From assembly GCA_965277345.1 (NCBI GenBank), contig CBDICI010000003.1, positions 62,001 to 126,000 of the forward strand: a DNA stretch of 64,000 bases, in the 5' to 3' direction. This document shows, in pieces, positions 8,302 through 17,422 of this stretch. Source of the stretch: CAIOYC01 sp965277345 (GTDB lineage: Bacteria; Pseudomonadota; Alphaproteobacteria; Caulobacterales; Caulobacteraceae). The notes under the pieces were generated by a model. It saw only the letters and a list, made by a program, of their open reading frames with translations. It had not been told where the DNA came from and did no database searches. The position numbers and the translations under genes were made by a program. Position 1 is the first letter of the stretch, and every line of letters begins with the position of its first letter.

Positions 8302-9473
8302 TCGTCCTCCCCCTCATCGCCACCCTGTCCCTCGCCATCTGGATCTACATGATCTTCGGCCGCGGCCTGTTCTGGCTGGCGCGCGAGCGGGACGACCGCG
8401 ACCTGCCCGCCGATCCTGCGCGCTGGCCTGCGGTTTGCGCCGTGGCGCCGGCCCGCGACGAGGCGGACGTGATCGCCCGCTCGGTCGGGTCGCTGCTGGC
8501 GCAGGACTATCCGGGGCTGTTCCGCGTGATCCTGGTCGATGACGACAGCGCCGACGGCACCGGCCAGGTCGCGCGGGATACGGCGCGCGAATGCGGTGCG
8601 CAGGCGCGGCTGGAGGTCATCACCGGCCGCCCGCTGCCGCCCGGCTGGACCGGCAAGCTCTGGGCCATGGCGCAGGGCGTGGAGCGGGCCGAGGCGCTCG
8701 ATCCCAAACCGGAACTGCTGCTGCTGACCGACGCCGACATCGCCCATGCGCCGGACAACCTGCGCCGTCTGGTCGCCCGCGCCGAGCAGGGCCGCCTGTC
8801 CATGGTGTCGCTGATGGCCCGCCTGCGCTGCGACAGCGTCGCCGAAGTGATGCTGATCCCGGCCTTCGTCTTCTTCTTCGACATGCTGTATCCGTTCGCC
8901 CTGGTGAACGACCCCAGGCGCAAGCTCGCCGCCGCCGCCGGCGGATGCATGTTGGTCCGCCGCGAACAGCTCGAAGCCGCGGGCGGGGTGGCGGCGATCC
9001 GCACCGCCATCATCGACGACTGCGCCATGGGCCGGATCATGAAGGGGCAGGGGCCGGTCTGGCTCGGTCTGACCGACAGGGCGCAAAGCCTCCGCTCCTA
9101 TGGCGGGTTTCGCGCCATCGGCCGCATGGTGGCGCGCTCCGCCTACGCCCAGCTCGGCTACTCGCCGCTGATCCTGGCGGGGACGATCCTCGGCATGGGG
9201 CTGACCTATCTGGCGCCGCCGGCGTTCGCCGTCTTCGGCCCGGGTCCCGCCCGCTGGATCGGGCTTGCGGCCTGGCTGCTGATGGCCCTGAGCTTCCAGC
9301 CCATGCTGCGTTTCTATCGCCGCTCGCCCTTGTGGGGCCTGGCGCTGCCGGCGATCGGGGCGCTCTACAGCCTGTTTACCGTGCAATCGGCCATCGACGT
9401 CTGGACCGGCAAGGGCGGCTTCTGGAAAGGCCGCGCCCAGGCGAGGGTGGAAACCATGACGGAACGGGCATGA
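8298..9473 (+). CDS. hpnB: Hopanoid-associated glycosyltransferase HpnB (GT2 family)
   Basis: 391 residues from a GTG at 8298 that overlaps the hpnA stop (GTGA). It has an N-terminal membrane helix (about 2-24), then a GT2 domain with APARDEADVI, the UDP-sugar motif VDDDSADGTG and LTDADIAH, and three to four C-terminal helices (from about 290). HpnB is found in most squalene-hopene loci. It is predicted to add a sugar to a hopanoid or carrier lipid; its acceptor is not established. Confidence 0.92.
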   Translation: MIVLPLIATLSLAIWIYMIFGRGLFWLARERDDRDLPADPARWPAVCAVAPARDEADVIARSVGSLLAQDYPGLFRVILVDDDSADGTGQVARDTARECGAQARLEVITGRPLPPGWTGKLWAMAQGVERAEALDPKPELLLLTDADIAHAPDNLRRLVARAEQGRLSMVSLMARLRCDSVAEVMLIPAFVFFFDMLYPFALVNDPRRKLAAAAGGCMLVRREQLEAAGGVAAIRTAIIDDCAMGRIMKGQGPVWLGLTDRAQSLRSYGGFRAIGRMVARSAYAQLGYSPLILAGTILGMGLTYLAPPAFAVFGPGPARWIGLAAWLLMALSFQPMLRFYRRSPLWGLALPAIGALYSLFTVQSAIDVWTGKGGFWKGRAQARVETMTERA

Positions 9474-10330
9474 GCGATCTCGCGCCCCCCAGCCTCGGTT
9501 CCGGCAAGGACCACACGGGCGAGAACTTCCCGGTGGCCTCCTTCATCATCCGGCCGCAGCACCGGGCGGTGGTGATGGCCTTCTACCGTTTCGCCCGCAA
9601 GGCCGACGACATCGCCGACCATCCCACCGAAACGGCTGAGCGCAAGCTGGCCCTGCTGGAGCGGATGCGGGCCTCCCTCGCCGGCGAAACCGACGCGGAC
9701 GCAGAGGCGGCGGCCCTGCGCCGGGCGGAACGGGGGCATGGGCTGGGCGGTGAGCACGGGCTGGACCTGCTGGAGGCCTTCCGCCGCGACGTGACCCGGA
9801 CCCGCTACGCCGACTGGGCCGACCTGATGGACTACTGCCGCTATTCGGCGGCGCCGGTGGGGCGCTTCGTGCTCGACGTGCATGGCGAGAGCCGGGCGCT
9901 GTGGCCCGCCAACGACGCGCTCTGCGCCGCGCTGCAGGTCGTCAACCACCTGCAGGACTGCGCCAAGGACCATGCGGCGCTGGACCGGGTCTATCTTCCC
10001 CTCGATGCCCTCGGCGCCCACGGCGCGGCGGTGACCGATCTCGCGGCGCCCAAGGCCAGCCCCGCCTTGCGCGCCACCCTGCAGGATCTCGCCGCCCGGA
10101 CCGAAGATTTGCTGCAACAGTCGCGCGGTTTCGCGGCCCGCATCCAGGATCGGCGGCTGGCGTTCGAGGTGGCCCTGATCCAACGTCTGGCCGAAAGCCT
10201 GACCCGGATGCTGATGCGAAATGATCCCCTGTGCGACCGCGTCCACCATTCGCGGCCGGAAACGCTCGGCCTGGCGGCGCGGGCCGCCGGCGACTGGATG
10301 TTCGGCCGGGCGCGGCGGGCGGCCGCGTGA
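9470..10330 (+). CDS. hpnC: Hydroxysqualene synthase HpnC
   Basis: 286 residues, trans-isoprenyl diphosphate synthase (squalene/phytoene synthase) family. The two aspartate-rich sites are DDIAD (46-50) and NHLQDCAKD (about 163-171), with YCRYSAAPVGRFVLD between. HpnC converts presqualene diphosphate from HpnD to hydroxysqualene. It begins with an ATG overlapping the hpnB stop by 4 bp and ends on a TGA shared with the hpnD GTG. Told from HpnD by GENFPVAS near the N-terminus and by order C-D-E. Confidence 0.94.
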   Translation: MSDLAPPSLGSGKDHTGENFPVASFIIRPQHRAVVMAFYRFARKADDIADHPTETAERKLALLERMRASLAGETDADAEAAALRRAERGHGLGGEHGLDLLEAFRRDVTRTRYADWADLMDYCRYSAAPVGRFVLDVHGESRALWPANDALCAALQVVNHLQDCAKDHAALDRVYLPLDALGAHGAAVTDLAAPKASPALRATLQDLAARTEDLLQQSRGFAARIQDRRLAFEVALIQRLAESLTRMLMRNDPLCDRVHHSRPETLGLAARAAGDWMFGRARRAAA

Positions 10331-11166
10331 GCGACGACCCCATCGCGGCCGCCGAGACCAAGGCCCGGTCGAGCTCCTTCTATGCCGGGATGAGGGTGCT
10401 GCCCAAGGCCGAGCGCACCGCCATGTACGCCATCTACGCCTTCTGCCGGGCGGTGGACGACATTGCCGACGAGCAGGGGGTCGATCCCGCCCGGCGCCGC
10501 ATCCAGCTCGACGCCTGGCGCACGGACGTGGCCGACCTCTATGCGGGCGGGACGGGCGGACGGGCGGCCTTCCTGTGCGAGGCGGTGGGCCGCTTCGGCC
10601 TGCGCCACGCCGACGTGCTCACCGTCATCGACGGAATGCAGATGGACGTGGACGCCGACATCCGCGCCCCGGCTCTCGCGGTGCTCGACCTCTATTGCGA
10701 CCGGGTGGCGAGCGCGGTGGGGCGGCTGTCGATCAGGGTGTTCGGCATGGAGGCGGGACCGGGCGATGCGCTGGCCCACCACCTCGGCCGCGCGCTGCAA
10801 CTGACCAACATCCTGCGCGACATCGACGAGGATGCCGGGATCGGCCGCCTCTATCTCGCGCGGGAATGGCTCACCGCGGCGGGGATCGAGAGCGAGGATC
10901 CGGCGGCGGTGGTCAGCGACCCCCGGCTCGACGCCGCCGCGCGGGCGGGCGCGGCCCTGGCGCAACGGCACTACACCGAAGCCGACCGGATCATGGCGGC
11001 GCGGCCACGGGGGCGCCTGATCGCGCCGCGGCTGATGAGCGCCGTCTATGGAACGATCCTGACGCGCATGGAACAGGTCGGCTGGACCGCGCCGCGCGCA
11101 CGAATAAGGCTCGGCAAGGGCGAGATGATGGGCATCGCCCTGCGCAAGGGCCTCTTCGGCCTATGA
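10327..11166 (+). CDS. hpnD: Presqualene diphosphate synthase HpnD
   Basis: 279 residues from a GTG at 10327 overlapping the hpnC stop. Head-to-head prenyl synthase: DDIAD (44-48) in AFCRAVDDIADE and NILRDIDED (161-169) carry the magnesium-binding aspartates; SSFYAGMRVLP near the N-terminus is typical of HpnD. It joins two farnesyl diphosphates to presqualene diphosphate, the first step of the HpnCDE route to squalene. The hpnE start overlaps its stop by 4 bp. Confidence 0.95.
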   Translation: MSDDPIAAAETKARSSSFYAGMRVLPKAERTAMYAIYAFCRAVDDIADEQGVDPARRRIQLDAWRTDVADLYAGGTGGRAAFLCEAVGRFGLRHADVLTVIDGMQMDVDADIRAPALAVLDLYCDRVASAVGRLSIRVFGMEAGPGDALAHHLGRALQLTNILRDIDEDAGIGRLYLAREWLTAAGIESEDPAAVVSDPRLDAAARAGAALAQRHYTEADRIMAARPRGRLIAPRLMSAVYGTILTRMEQVGWTAPRARIRLGKGEMMGIALRKGLFGL

Positions 11167-12410
11167 AGGTGCACGTCGTCGGCGCGGGACTGGCCGGTCT
11201 GTCGGCGGCCGTGGCGCTGGCGAAGGCCGGCGTGGAGGTAGAGCTGTCGGAGGCGGCGGCCCAGGCCGGCGGGCGCTGCCGCTCCTATTTCGACCCTCAG
11301 CTCGGCAGCGTGATCGACAACGGCAACCACCTGGTCATGTCGGGCAACCAAGCGGTCCATGACTACCTGCGCATCATCGGCGCGCTGGATCGCCTGGCGG
11401 GTCCTGACGAGGCGGTGTTCGATTTCGTCGAACTGCCGGGCCTGGATCGCTGGCAGGTGCGGCCGAACGCCGGGCCGGTCCCGTGGTGGGTGCTGTCCCC
11501 GGCGCGGCGGGTGCCGGGGACCCGGGCGGTGGATTATCTGGGCCTGGCCGGACTGCTGCGCCCGAAGGCAGGGTCCCGGGTCGATCAGGCGATCCGCTGC
11601 GAGGGACCGGTGTGGCGGCGGCTGATGGAGCCGTTCCTTCTGGCGGCGCTGAACACCCGGCCCGAGGCCGGATCGGCGGCGCTGGCCGCCGCGGTGGTGC
11701 GCGAGACCCTGGCCCGGGGCGGAAACGCCTATCGTCCGCGCATCGCCGAGCCGACCCTGGCCTCGGCCTTTGTCGATCCGGCGCTCGGCTATATCGAGGG
11801 CAGGGGGGCGACGGTGAAGCTCGGCCGTCGTCTGCGCGGCGTCGCGTTCGAGGGCGAGCGGATCGCCGGCCTGACCTTCGCGGACGGCGAGGCGGCGGTT
11901 AGGCCCGGCGAGGTGGTGGTGCTGGCCACCCCGCCCGCCGTCACCGGCGAGCTTGTGCCGGGGCTTTGCGCGCCCGACGCCTTTTGCGCCATCGTCAACG
12001 GCCATTTCCGCATCGCGCCGCCGCCGGGCGCGCCGGCGATCCTGGGCCTCGTCGGCGGCCTGGTGGAGTGGATCTTCACCTTCGAGGACCGGGTTTCGGT
12101 CACAATTTCCGGCGCCGACGCCATCGTCGATCTCGACCGCGAAACCCTGGCGCAGCGCATGTGGACGGAGGTCGCCGTGGTTCTCGACCTGCCGTCCGCC
12201 CTGCCGCCCTGGCAGGTGGTGAAGGAAAAGCGCGCCACCTTCGCCGCCACGGTGGAGCAGGACGCCAGGCGACCGCCGGCGAAAACCCGCTGGAACAACC
12301 TCATCCTCGCCGGCGACTGGACCCGGACCGGCCTGCCGGCCACCATCGAGGGCGCGGTCCGCTCCGGCTTCACCGCCGCCGCATTGGCGCACGGCCGCGG
12401 TGTCGGGTAA
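11163..12410 (+). CDS. hpnE: Hydroxysqualene dehydroxylase HpnE (FAD-dependent)
   Basis: 415 residues, flavoprotein of the amine oxidase/phytoene desaturase fold. The dinucleotide site GAGLAG (7-12) is followed by the AGGRCRSYFD arginine-rich loop; the C-terminal FAD segment is LILAGDWTRTGLPATIEGAVRSG. HpnE reductively removes the hydroxyl of hydroxysqualene to give squalene, completing the HpnCDE route. It overlaps hpnD by 4 bp; the squalene-hopene cyclase start follows 10 bp after its stop. Confidence 0.94.
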   Translation: MKVHVVGAGLAGLSAAVALAKAGVEVELSEAAAQAGGRCRSYFDPQLGSVIDNGNHLVMSGNQAVHDYLRIIGALDRLAGPDEAVFDFVELPGLDRWQVRPNAGPVPWWVLSPARRVPGTRAVDYLGLAGLLRPKAGSRVDQAIRCEGPVWRRLMEPFLLAALNTRPEAGSAALAAAVVRETLARGGNAYRPRIAEPTLASAFVDPALGYIEGRGATVKLGRRLRGVAFEGERIAGLTFADGEAAVRPGEVVVLATPPAVTGELVPGLCAPDAFCAIVNGHFRIAPPPGAPAILGLVGGLVEWIFTFEDRVSVTISGADAIVDLDRETLAQRMWTEVAVVLDLPSALPPWQVVKEKRATFAATVEQDARRPPAKTRWNNLILAGDWTRTGLPATIEGAVRSGFTAAALAHGRGVG

Positions 12411-12420
12411 AAGCTCGGCC

Positions 12421-14388
12421 ATGTACGACGCTGAGCAGACTACGGTCGATCTGGACGCCGTCGAGGCCATGGTCCAGCGCGCCGGCGCGGCGCTGCTGAA
12501 GGCGCAGAAGCCCGACGGGCATTGGGTGTTCGAGCTGGAGGCCGACGCCACCATCCCGGCCGAGTTCATCCTGCTGAAGCACTATCTCGGCGAGCCGGAG
12601 GACCTGGACCTGGAGGCGCGGATCGGGCGCTATCTCCGCCGCATCCAGTCGCTCGAAGGGCAAGGCGCGCACGGCGGCTGGCCGTTGTTCCATGGCGGCG
12701 CCTTCGATCTTTCCGCCACGGTGAAGGCCTATTACGCGTTGAAGATGATCGGCGACGGGGGGGAGGCGCCGCATATGGTCCGGGCGCGCGAAGCGGTGCT
12801 CGCCCACGGCGGGGCGGCCGCCGCCAACGTGTTCACCCGCTTCCAGCTCGCCCTCTATGGCGCGGCGTCATGGTCGGCGATCCCCACCATGCCGGTGGAG
12901 CTGATCCTGTTGCCGCGCTGGTTCCCGATCCACCTGTCGAAGATGAGCTATTGGGCGCGGACGGTCATCGTGCCCCTGCTGGTGCTGCAGGTGAAGAAGC
13001 CGCAGGCGCGCAATCCACGCGGCGTGCGGGTGGATGAGCTCTACCTGCCGAAAGCCACCGTCAAGCCCGGCTCCAAGGCGGCGAACCTCAAATGGGCCTG
13101 GACGGCGGGCTTCAAGGCGCTCGACGTTGTGCTGAAGGCGGTCGATCCGTTCTGGCCCAAGGGCCTGCGCCGACGCGCCATCGACGCCTGCGTGCGCTTC
13201 GTCACAGAGCGGCTGAACGGCGAGGATGGGCTCGGCGCTATCTATCCGGCCATGGCCAACAGCGTGATGATGTTCGATGTGTTGGGCTATCCGCCGGATC
13301 ACCCCGATCGCGCCATCGCCCGCGCGTCGGTGGAGAAGCTGCTGGTGTTCCGCGAGGATGGGGAGGTCTATTGCCAGCCCTGCGTCTCGCCGGTGTGGGA
13401 TACCGCGCTCGCCTGCCACGCCCTGCTGGAGGCGGGAGGCGATCTGGCCGAGCGGGCGGCGACACTGGGGCTGGACTGGCTGAAGCCGCGACAGGTGCTG
13501 GACGTCAAGGGCGACTGGGCCGGCGAGAGGCCCGACGTACGCCCCGGCGGCTGGGCGTTCCAGTACAACAACGCGCACTATCCCGACCTCGACGACACCG
13601 CCGTGGTGGTGATGGCCATGGATCGCGCCCGCCGCAAATCGGGCGGCGCCGAATACGACGACGCCATCGCCCGGGGCGAGGAATGGACCCTCGGCCTGCA
13701 GAGCCGTAACGGCGGCTTCGGCGCCTTCGACGCCGACAACAGCCATCACTATCTGAACAACATCCCCTTCGCCGATCACGGCGCGCTGCTCGATCCGCCG
13801 ACGGAGGACGTGAGCGGCCGCGTGGTGTCCATGCTCGGCCAGCTCGGCGAGACCGACTCGGCGCCCATGACGGCGGCGCTGCGGTATCTGGAAGAGAGCC
13901 AAATGGCGGACGGCAGCTGGTTCGGCCGCTGGGGTGTGAACTACGTCTATGGCGCCTGGTCGGTGCTGTGCGCGCTGAACGCCGCCAGGGTGGAGGCGAC
14001 GACACCCATGGTGCGCAGGGCGGTGGACTGGCTGGCGGCGATCCAGAACCCGGACGGCGGCTGGGGCGAGGACTGCGAGAGTTACGACCTCGCCTATACG
14101 GGTTACCAGCCCGCGCCCTCCACCGCGTCGCAGACCGCCTGGGCGCTGCTCGGCCTGATGGCGGCGGGCGAGGTGGACAGCCCGGCGGTGGCGCGCGGCA
14201 TGGCGTGGCTACAGGCCAACCAGATCGCCGACGGTTTTTGGGAACAGCAGGCCTATACCGGCGGCGGGTTCCCGCGCGTCTTCTACCTGCGCTACCACGG
14301 CTACCCGAAGTTCTTCCCCCTGTGGGCCGCGGCCCGCTATCGCAACCTCAAGCGCAGCAACACCCGAGAGGTAGAGTGGGGGATGTGA
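12421..14388 (+). CDS. shc: Squalene-hopene cyclase (HpnF)
   Basis: 655 residues from ATG 12421; an in-frame GTG at 12400 would add seven residues and overlap hpnE. The catalytic DLDDTA (389-394) that protonates squalene is present, and QW-type repeats recur (GHWVFELEADATIPAE, NGGFGAFDADN, DGGWGEDCESYD, DGFWEQQAYTGGGFP). Length fits class II triterpene cyclases. It is a monotopic membrane enzyme making hopene/hopanol in one step, the committed step of the pathway. The stop shares bases with the hpnG start. Confidence 0.97.
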   Translation: MYDAEQTTVDLDAVEAMVQRAGAALLKAQKPDGHWVFELEADATIPAEFILLKHYLGEPEDLDLEARIGRYLRRIQSLEGQGAHGGWPLFHGGAFDLSATVKAYYALKMIGDGGEAPHMVRAREAVLAHGGAAAANVFTRFQLALYGAASWSAIPTMPVELILLPRWFPIHLSKMSYWARTVIVPLLVLQVKKPQARNPRGVRVDELYLPKATVKPGSKAANLKWAWTAGFKALDVVLKAVDPFWPKGLRRRAIDACVRFVTERLNGEDGLGAIYPAMANSVMMFDVLGYPPDHPDRAIARASVEKLLVFREDGEVYCQPCVSPVWDTALACHALLEAGGDLAERAATLGLDWLKPRQVLDVKGDWAGERPDVRPGGWAFQYNNAHYPDLDDTAVVVMAMDRARRKSGGAEYDDAIARGEEWTLGLQSRNGGFGAFDADNSHHYLNNIPFADHGALLDPPTEDVSGRVVSMLGQLGETDSAPMTAALRYLEESQMADGSWFGRWGVNYVYGAWSVLCALNAARVEATTPMVRRAVDWLAAIQNPDGGWGEDCESYDLAYTGYQPAPSTASQTAWALLGLMAAGEVDSPAVARGMAWLQANQIADGFWEQQAYTGGGFPRVFYLRYHGYPKFFPLWAAARYRNLKRSNTREVEWGM

Positions 14389-15083
14389 GCGTCCTTGCCG
14401 TCACCGGCCTGAAGCGGGAGGCGAAAATCGTGGCCGGACCGGGGGTGGTGACGCTGGCCGGCGGCGGGGTGACGGGGACCTTGGCGGCGCGGATCGAGTC
14501 TGCGCTGTCTGCGGGCCTTCACGGGATCATCAGCATCGGCATCGCCGGCGCCCTCGATCCGTCGCTGAGGGTCGGCGAGGTCGTGGTCGCGTCAGCAGTG
14601 AGCGCAAACCCCCTTGCCCCTGTCGAGGGGGGAGGGACGGTGGGGCGAAGGTGGATGGAGCGTCTGTCTTTGGCGTTTCCCGAAGCCCGCCCTGGCCTCG
14701 TCGCGGGTTCCGACACCATGCTCACCGACGCCGCCGCCAAGGCCGCGCTTCATGCCGCTACCGGTGCGCTCTGCGTGGACATGGAGAGCCACATCGCCGC
14801 CGCCGTCGCCGCCAGACGCGGCCTGCCGTTCGTGGCGCTGCGCGTCATCTCGGACGGCGCCGACCGCGCCCTGCCCAGGGCGGCGCAGGCGGGGATGCGG
14901 CCCGACGGCGGCATGGATATCGGCGCGGTGCTCAAATCCCTCGCCGCCGACCCGCGCCAGCTTCCCGCGCTGATCCGCACCGGGATGGAGGCGGAAGCCG
15001 CCTTCCGCGCCCTACTCCGCGGCCGTGATCGGCTGGGTCCGGCGCTTGGATTTGCGGATATCCAGGGTGTTCATCTTCCCTAG
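14385..15083 (+). CDS. hpnG: Hopanoid-associated phosphorylase HpnG
   Basis: 232 residues from GTG 14385, overlapping the shc stop; a GTG at 14376 would add three residues. Nucleoside phosphorylase fold: GIISIGIAGALDPSLRVGEVVVA, AGSDTML, VDMESHIAAAVAARRGLPFVALRVISD. HpnG removes adenine from adenosylhopane (made by HpnH) to yield a ribosyl or phosphoribosyl hopane. Residues about 74-92 (NPLAPVEGGGTVGRRWMER) replace a region that is normally different; their DNA is a GC-rich palindrome like the local intergenic repeats. The 3' end overlaps the convergent hpnH by 72 bp. Confidence 0.9.
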   Translation: MSVLAVTGLKREAKIVAGPGVVTLAGGGVTGTLAARIESALSAGLHGIISIGIAGALDPSLRVGEVVVASAVSANPLAPVEGGGTVGRRWMERLSLAFPEARPGLVAGSDTMLTDAAAKAALHAATGALCVDMESHIAAAVAARRGLPFVALRVISDGADRALPRAAQAGMRPDGGMDIGAVLKSLAADPRQLPALIRTGMEAEAAFRALLRGRDRLGPALGFADIQGVHLP

Positions 15084-16184
15084 GCGGATATCCTCCAGCT
15101 TCTCCTCCACATGGGCGGAAAAGACGAACTCGGCCGGACGCTGGTGGGCGAGGGAGATTTCCGGGGCGAACTCGCCTTCGGTCCTGATCCCGAACAGCGC
15201 CACCTTGGCGGCGTGCAGCGGATTGGCCAGGGTGGCCTTCACCGAGGTGCCCTCGAAGCCGCAATGGACCATGCAGTCGGCGCACTTCTCATAATTGCCG
15301 ACGCCGTAGTCGTCCCACCTGGTGTCCTCCATCAATTCCTTGAAGGACTGCACATAGCCCTCGCCGAGCAGGTAACAGGGCTTTTGCCAGCCGAACACGG
15401 TGCGGGCGGGCATGGACCAGGGCGTGCAGGCGAAGGTCTCGTTGCCGGCCAGGAAGTTCAGGAACAGGTCGGACTGGGTGAACTCCCACTTCTTTCCCTT
15501 GCCGCGGGCGAACATCTCGCGGAAGAAGTTCTTGGTCTTCTGGCGATTGAGGAAGTGTTCCTGGTCGGGCGCGCGCTCATAGGCGTAGCCGGGCGACAGG
15601 GTCACTCCCACCTTCATCGCCTTCATGTGGTCCATGAAGGCGGCCATGCGGTCAGGGTCGGCGCCGTCGAACAGGGTGCAGTTGATCTGGACGCGGAAGC
15701 CCTTGGCCTTGGCCAGGCTGATCGCGTCGATGGCGGTGTCGAACACGCCGTCCTGACACACCGCCTTGTCGTGCATGGCCTGGTCGCCGTCCAAGTGGAT
15801 CGACCACGAGAAGAAGCGCGAGGGCTTGTACTTGTCGATGTGCTTCTTCAGCAGCAGCGCGTTGGTGCAGACGATCGTGACCTTCTTGCGCGCGATCGCT
15901 CCCTCGACGATCCTGGGCAGGTCGCGGTGCAGCAGGGGCTCGCCGCCGGCGATCACCACGCCGGGGGCGCCGCATTCGTCGATCGCCTCCATGCACTGGT
16001 CGTAGCTGAGGCGCTGGTTCAGGATATCGTCCGGATAGTCGATCTTGCCGCAGCCGGCGCAGGCGAGGTTGCAGCGGAACAAGGGTTCCAGCATCAGCAC
16101 CAGCGGATAGCGCTTCACGCCCGCCAGGTGTTTGCCGACCACATACTTGCCGACCTGGACCGTTTGGGTGAGTGAAATGCTCAT
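15012..16184 (-). CDS. hpnH: Adenosylhopane-forming radical SAM protein HpnH
   Basis: 390 residues starting at ATG 16184. Radical SAM CxxxCxxC at C38, C42 and C45 (RCNLACAGCGKID), then GGEPLLHRDL and a cysteine-rich C-terminal region (KCADCMVHCGFEG). HpnH joins adenosyl radical chemistry to hopene, making adenosylhopane, the first side-chain step used by HpnG. It overlaps ispH by 4 bp (ATGA), so the two are co-translated from the ispH side. Its last 24 codons overlap hpnG on the other strand. Confidence 0.95.
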   Translation of the reverse strand: MSISLTQTVQVGKYVVGKHLAGVKRYPLVLMLEPLFRCNLACAGCGKIDYPDDILNQRLSYDQCMEAIDECGAPGVVIAGGEPLLHRDLPRIVEGAIARKKVTIVCTNALLLKKHIDKYKPSRFFSWSIHLDGDQAMHDKAVCQDGVFDTAIDAISLAKAKGFRVQINCTLFDGADPDRMAAFMDHMKAMKVGVTLSPGYAYERAPDQEHFLNRQKTKNFFREMFARGKGKKWEFTQSDLFLNFLAGNETFACTPWSMPARTVFGWQKPCYLLGEGYVQSFKELMEDTRWDDYGVGNYEKCADCMVHCGFEGTSVKATLANPLHAAKVALFGIRTEGEFAPEISLAHQRPAEFVFSAHVEEKLEDIRLGKMNTLDIRKSKRRTQPITAAE

Positions 16185-17197
16185 TCTGCGGAGCTCCTGG
16201 CGGCTGAGGCGGCGTCGGCGCGGGCGGCGCTGCGCGAAACGGTGAATCGGGGTTGCGACCGGCCCGATGTAGTCCGGCGAAGCGCGGCCGGAAGACGAAA
16301 CTCGATACTCTCTTCGATGCCGTTCAGTTGGGTGACCACCACCTCGTCGATCAGGCGCAGGGCGTCGATCACGCTCAGCACCAGCTCCTCGGGGGCCGAG
16401 GCGCCGGCGGTGAGCCCCACGGTGGCGATTCCCTTCAGCCACGCCGGCTCGATCTCCGAACCGTCGGCCACCAGATAGCTCGGAATGCCGGTCTCCTCGC
16501 CGATCTCGCGCAACCGCTTGGAGTTGGAGCTGTAGTTGGCGCCGACCACGATCAGGGCGTCGGCCACCTCGCACAGGTCGCGCACCGCGGTCTGGCGGTT
16601 CTGGGTGGCGTAGCAGATATCGGCGATGTCCGGCCCGGTGACGTCGGTGAAGCGCGCCTTCAGCGCCACGATCACGTCCTTGGTGTCGTCCACGCTGAGG
16701 GTGGTCTGGGTGACGTAGGCCAGGGGCGTGTCGAGCGGCAGGTCCAGCGCCGTCACCCCGGACTCGTCGGAGACCAGATAGACCGGCCCGTCGATCTGGC
16801 CCATGGTGCCCTCCACCTCCGGGTGGCCGGCGTGGCCGATCAGGATCAGCGTCCTGCCCTTGTCCACATAGTGCTTGCCCTGGCTGTGCACCTTGGACAC
16901 CAGCGGACAGGTGGCGTCGAGCACGGGCAGGGCGCGCGCCTTGGCCTCCGCCACCACCGAGCGCGCCACGCCGTGGGCGCTGAACACCGTGATCGCGCCG
17001 TCGGGGATTTCGGACAGCTCCTCGACGAAGATGGCGCCCTTGCCCTTCAGGTCGTCGACCACGTGGCGATTGTGGACGATCTCGTGGCGCACATAGACGG
17101 GCTGGCCGAACTGGACCAGCGCCTGATCGACGATGTCGATGGCGCGCACCACGCCGGCGCAAAATCCCCGTGGCTGAGCCAGCACAACCTTGATCAT
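16181..17197 (-). CDS. ispH: 4-hydroxy-3-methylbut-2-enyl diphosphate reductase IspH (LytB)
   Basis: 338 residues. Last step of the MEP isoprenoid pathway, turning HMBPP into IPP and DMAPP with a [4Fe-4S] cluster. Cluster cysteines are C13 (PRGFCAGV), C97 (DATCPLV) and C195 (DICYATQNRQ); substrate-side H42, H76 and the E129-containing GHPEVEGTMGQ are kept. The last 30 residues (SRSAARADAASAARSSAE) extend past the normal end. Placed ahead of hpnH it couples precursor supply to hopanoid output. Confidence 0.96.
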   Translation of the reverse strand: MIKVVLAQPRGFCAGVVRAIDIVDQALVQFGQPVYVRHEIVHNRHVVDDLKGKGAIFVEELSEIPDGAITVFSAHGVARSVVAEAKARALPVLDATCPLVSKVHSQGKHYVDKGRTLILIGHAGHPEVEGTMGQIDGPVYLVSDESGVTALDLPLDTPLAYVTQTTLSVDDTKDVIVALKARFTDVTGPDIADICYATQNRQTAVRDLCEVADALIVVGANYSSNSKRLREIGEETGIPSYLVADGSEIEPAWLKGIATVGLTAGASAPEELVLSVIDALRLIDEVVVTQLNGIEESIEFRLPAALRRTTSGRSQPRFTVSRSAARADAASAARSSAE

Positions 17198-17422
17198 GGA
17201 CGATCACCTTCGAACGCGCGCGTGGCGACGCATACAGATAGACCACCGACCCCGCTCCCGTAAGGTAGCCCGGCCCAGCCGTTTCGCAAATGCAGCGATT
17301 TCAACACACCGCCGTGCCCGCTGCGCGCCCCACCGGCGTCGTGACGGGATGACGCCAGCGTCACCTTGCGCCGCGCCGCAAAAGCCTGCTTACCTTGCGC
17401 CACCCCAACGGAGGACGACCTC

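Noticed and set aside
15012..17246. A 744-codon minus-strand frame running through ispH and hpnH
   Set aside because: Only its last 390 codons are real protein (hpnH). The upstream part is ispH in the wrong frame; ispH itself overlaps hpnH by 4 bp in another frame.
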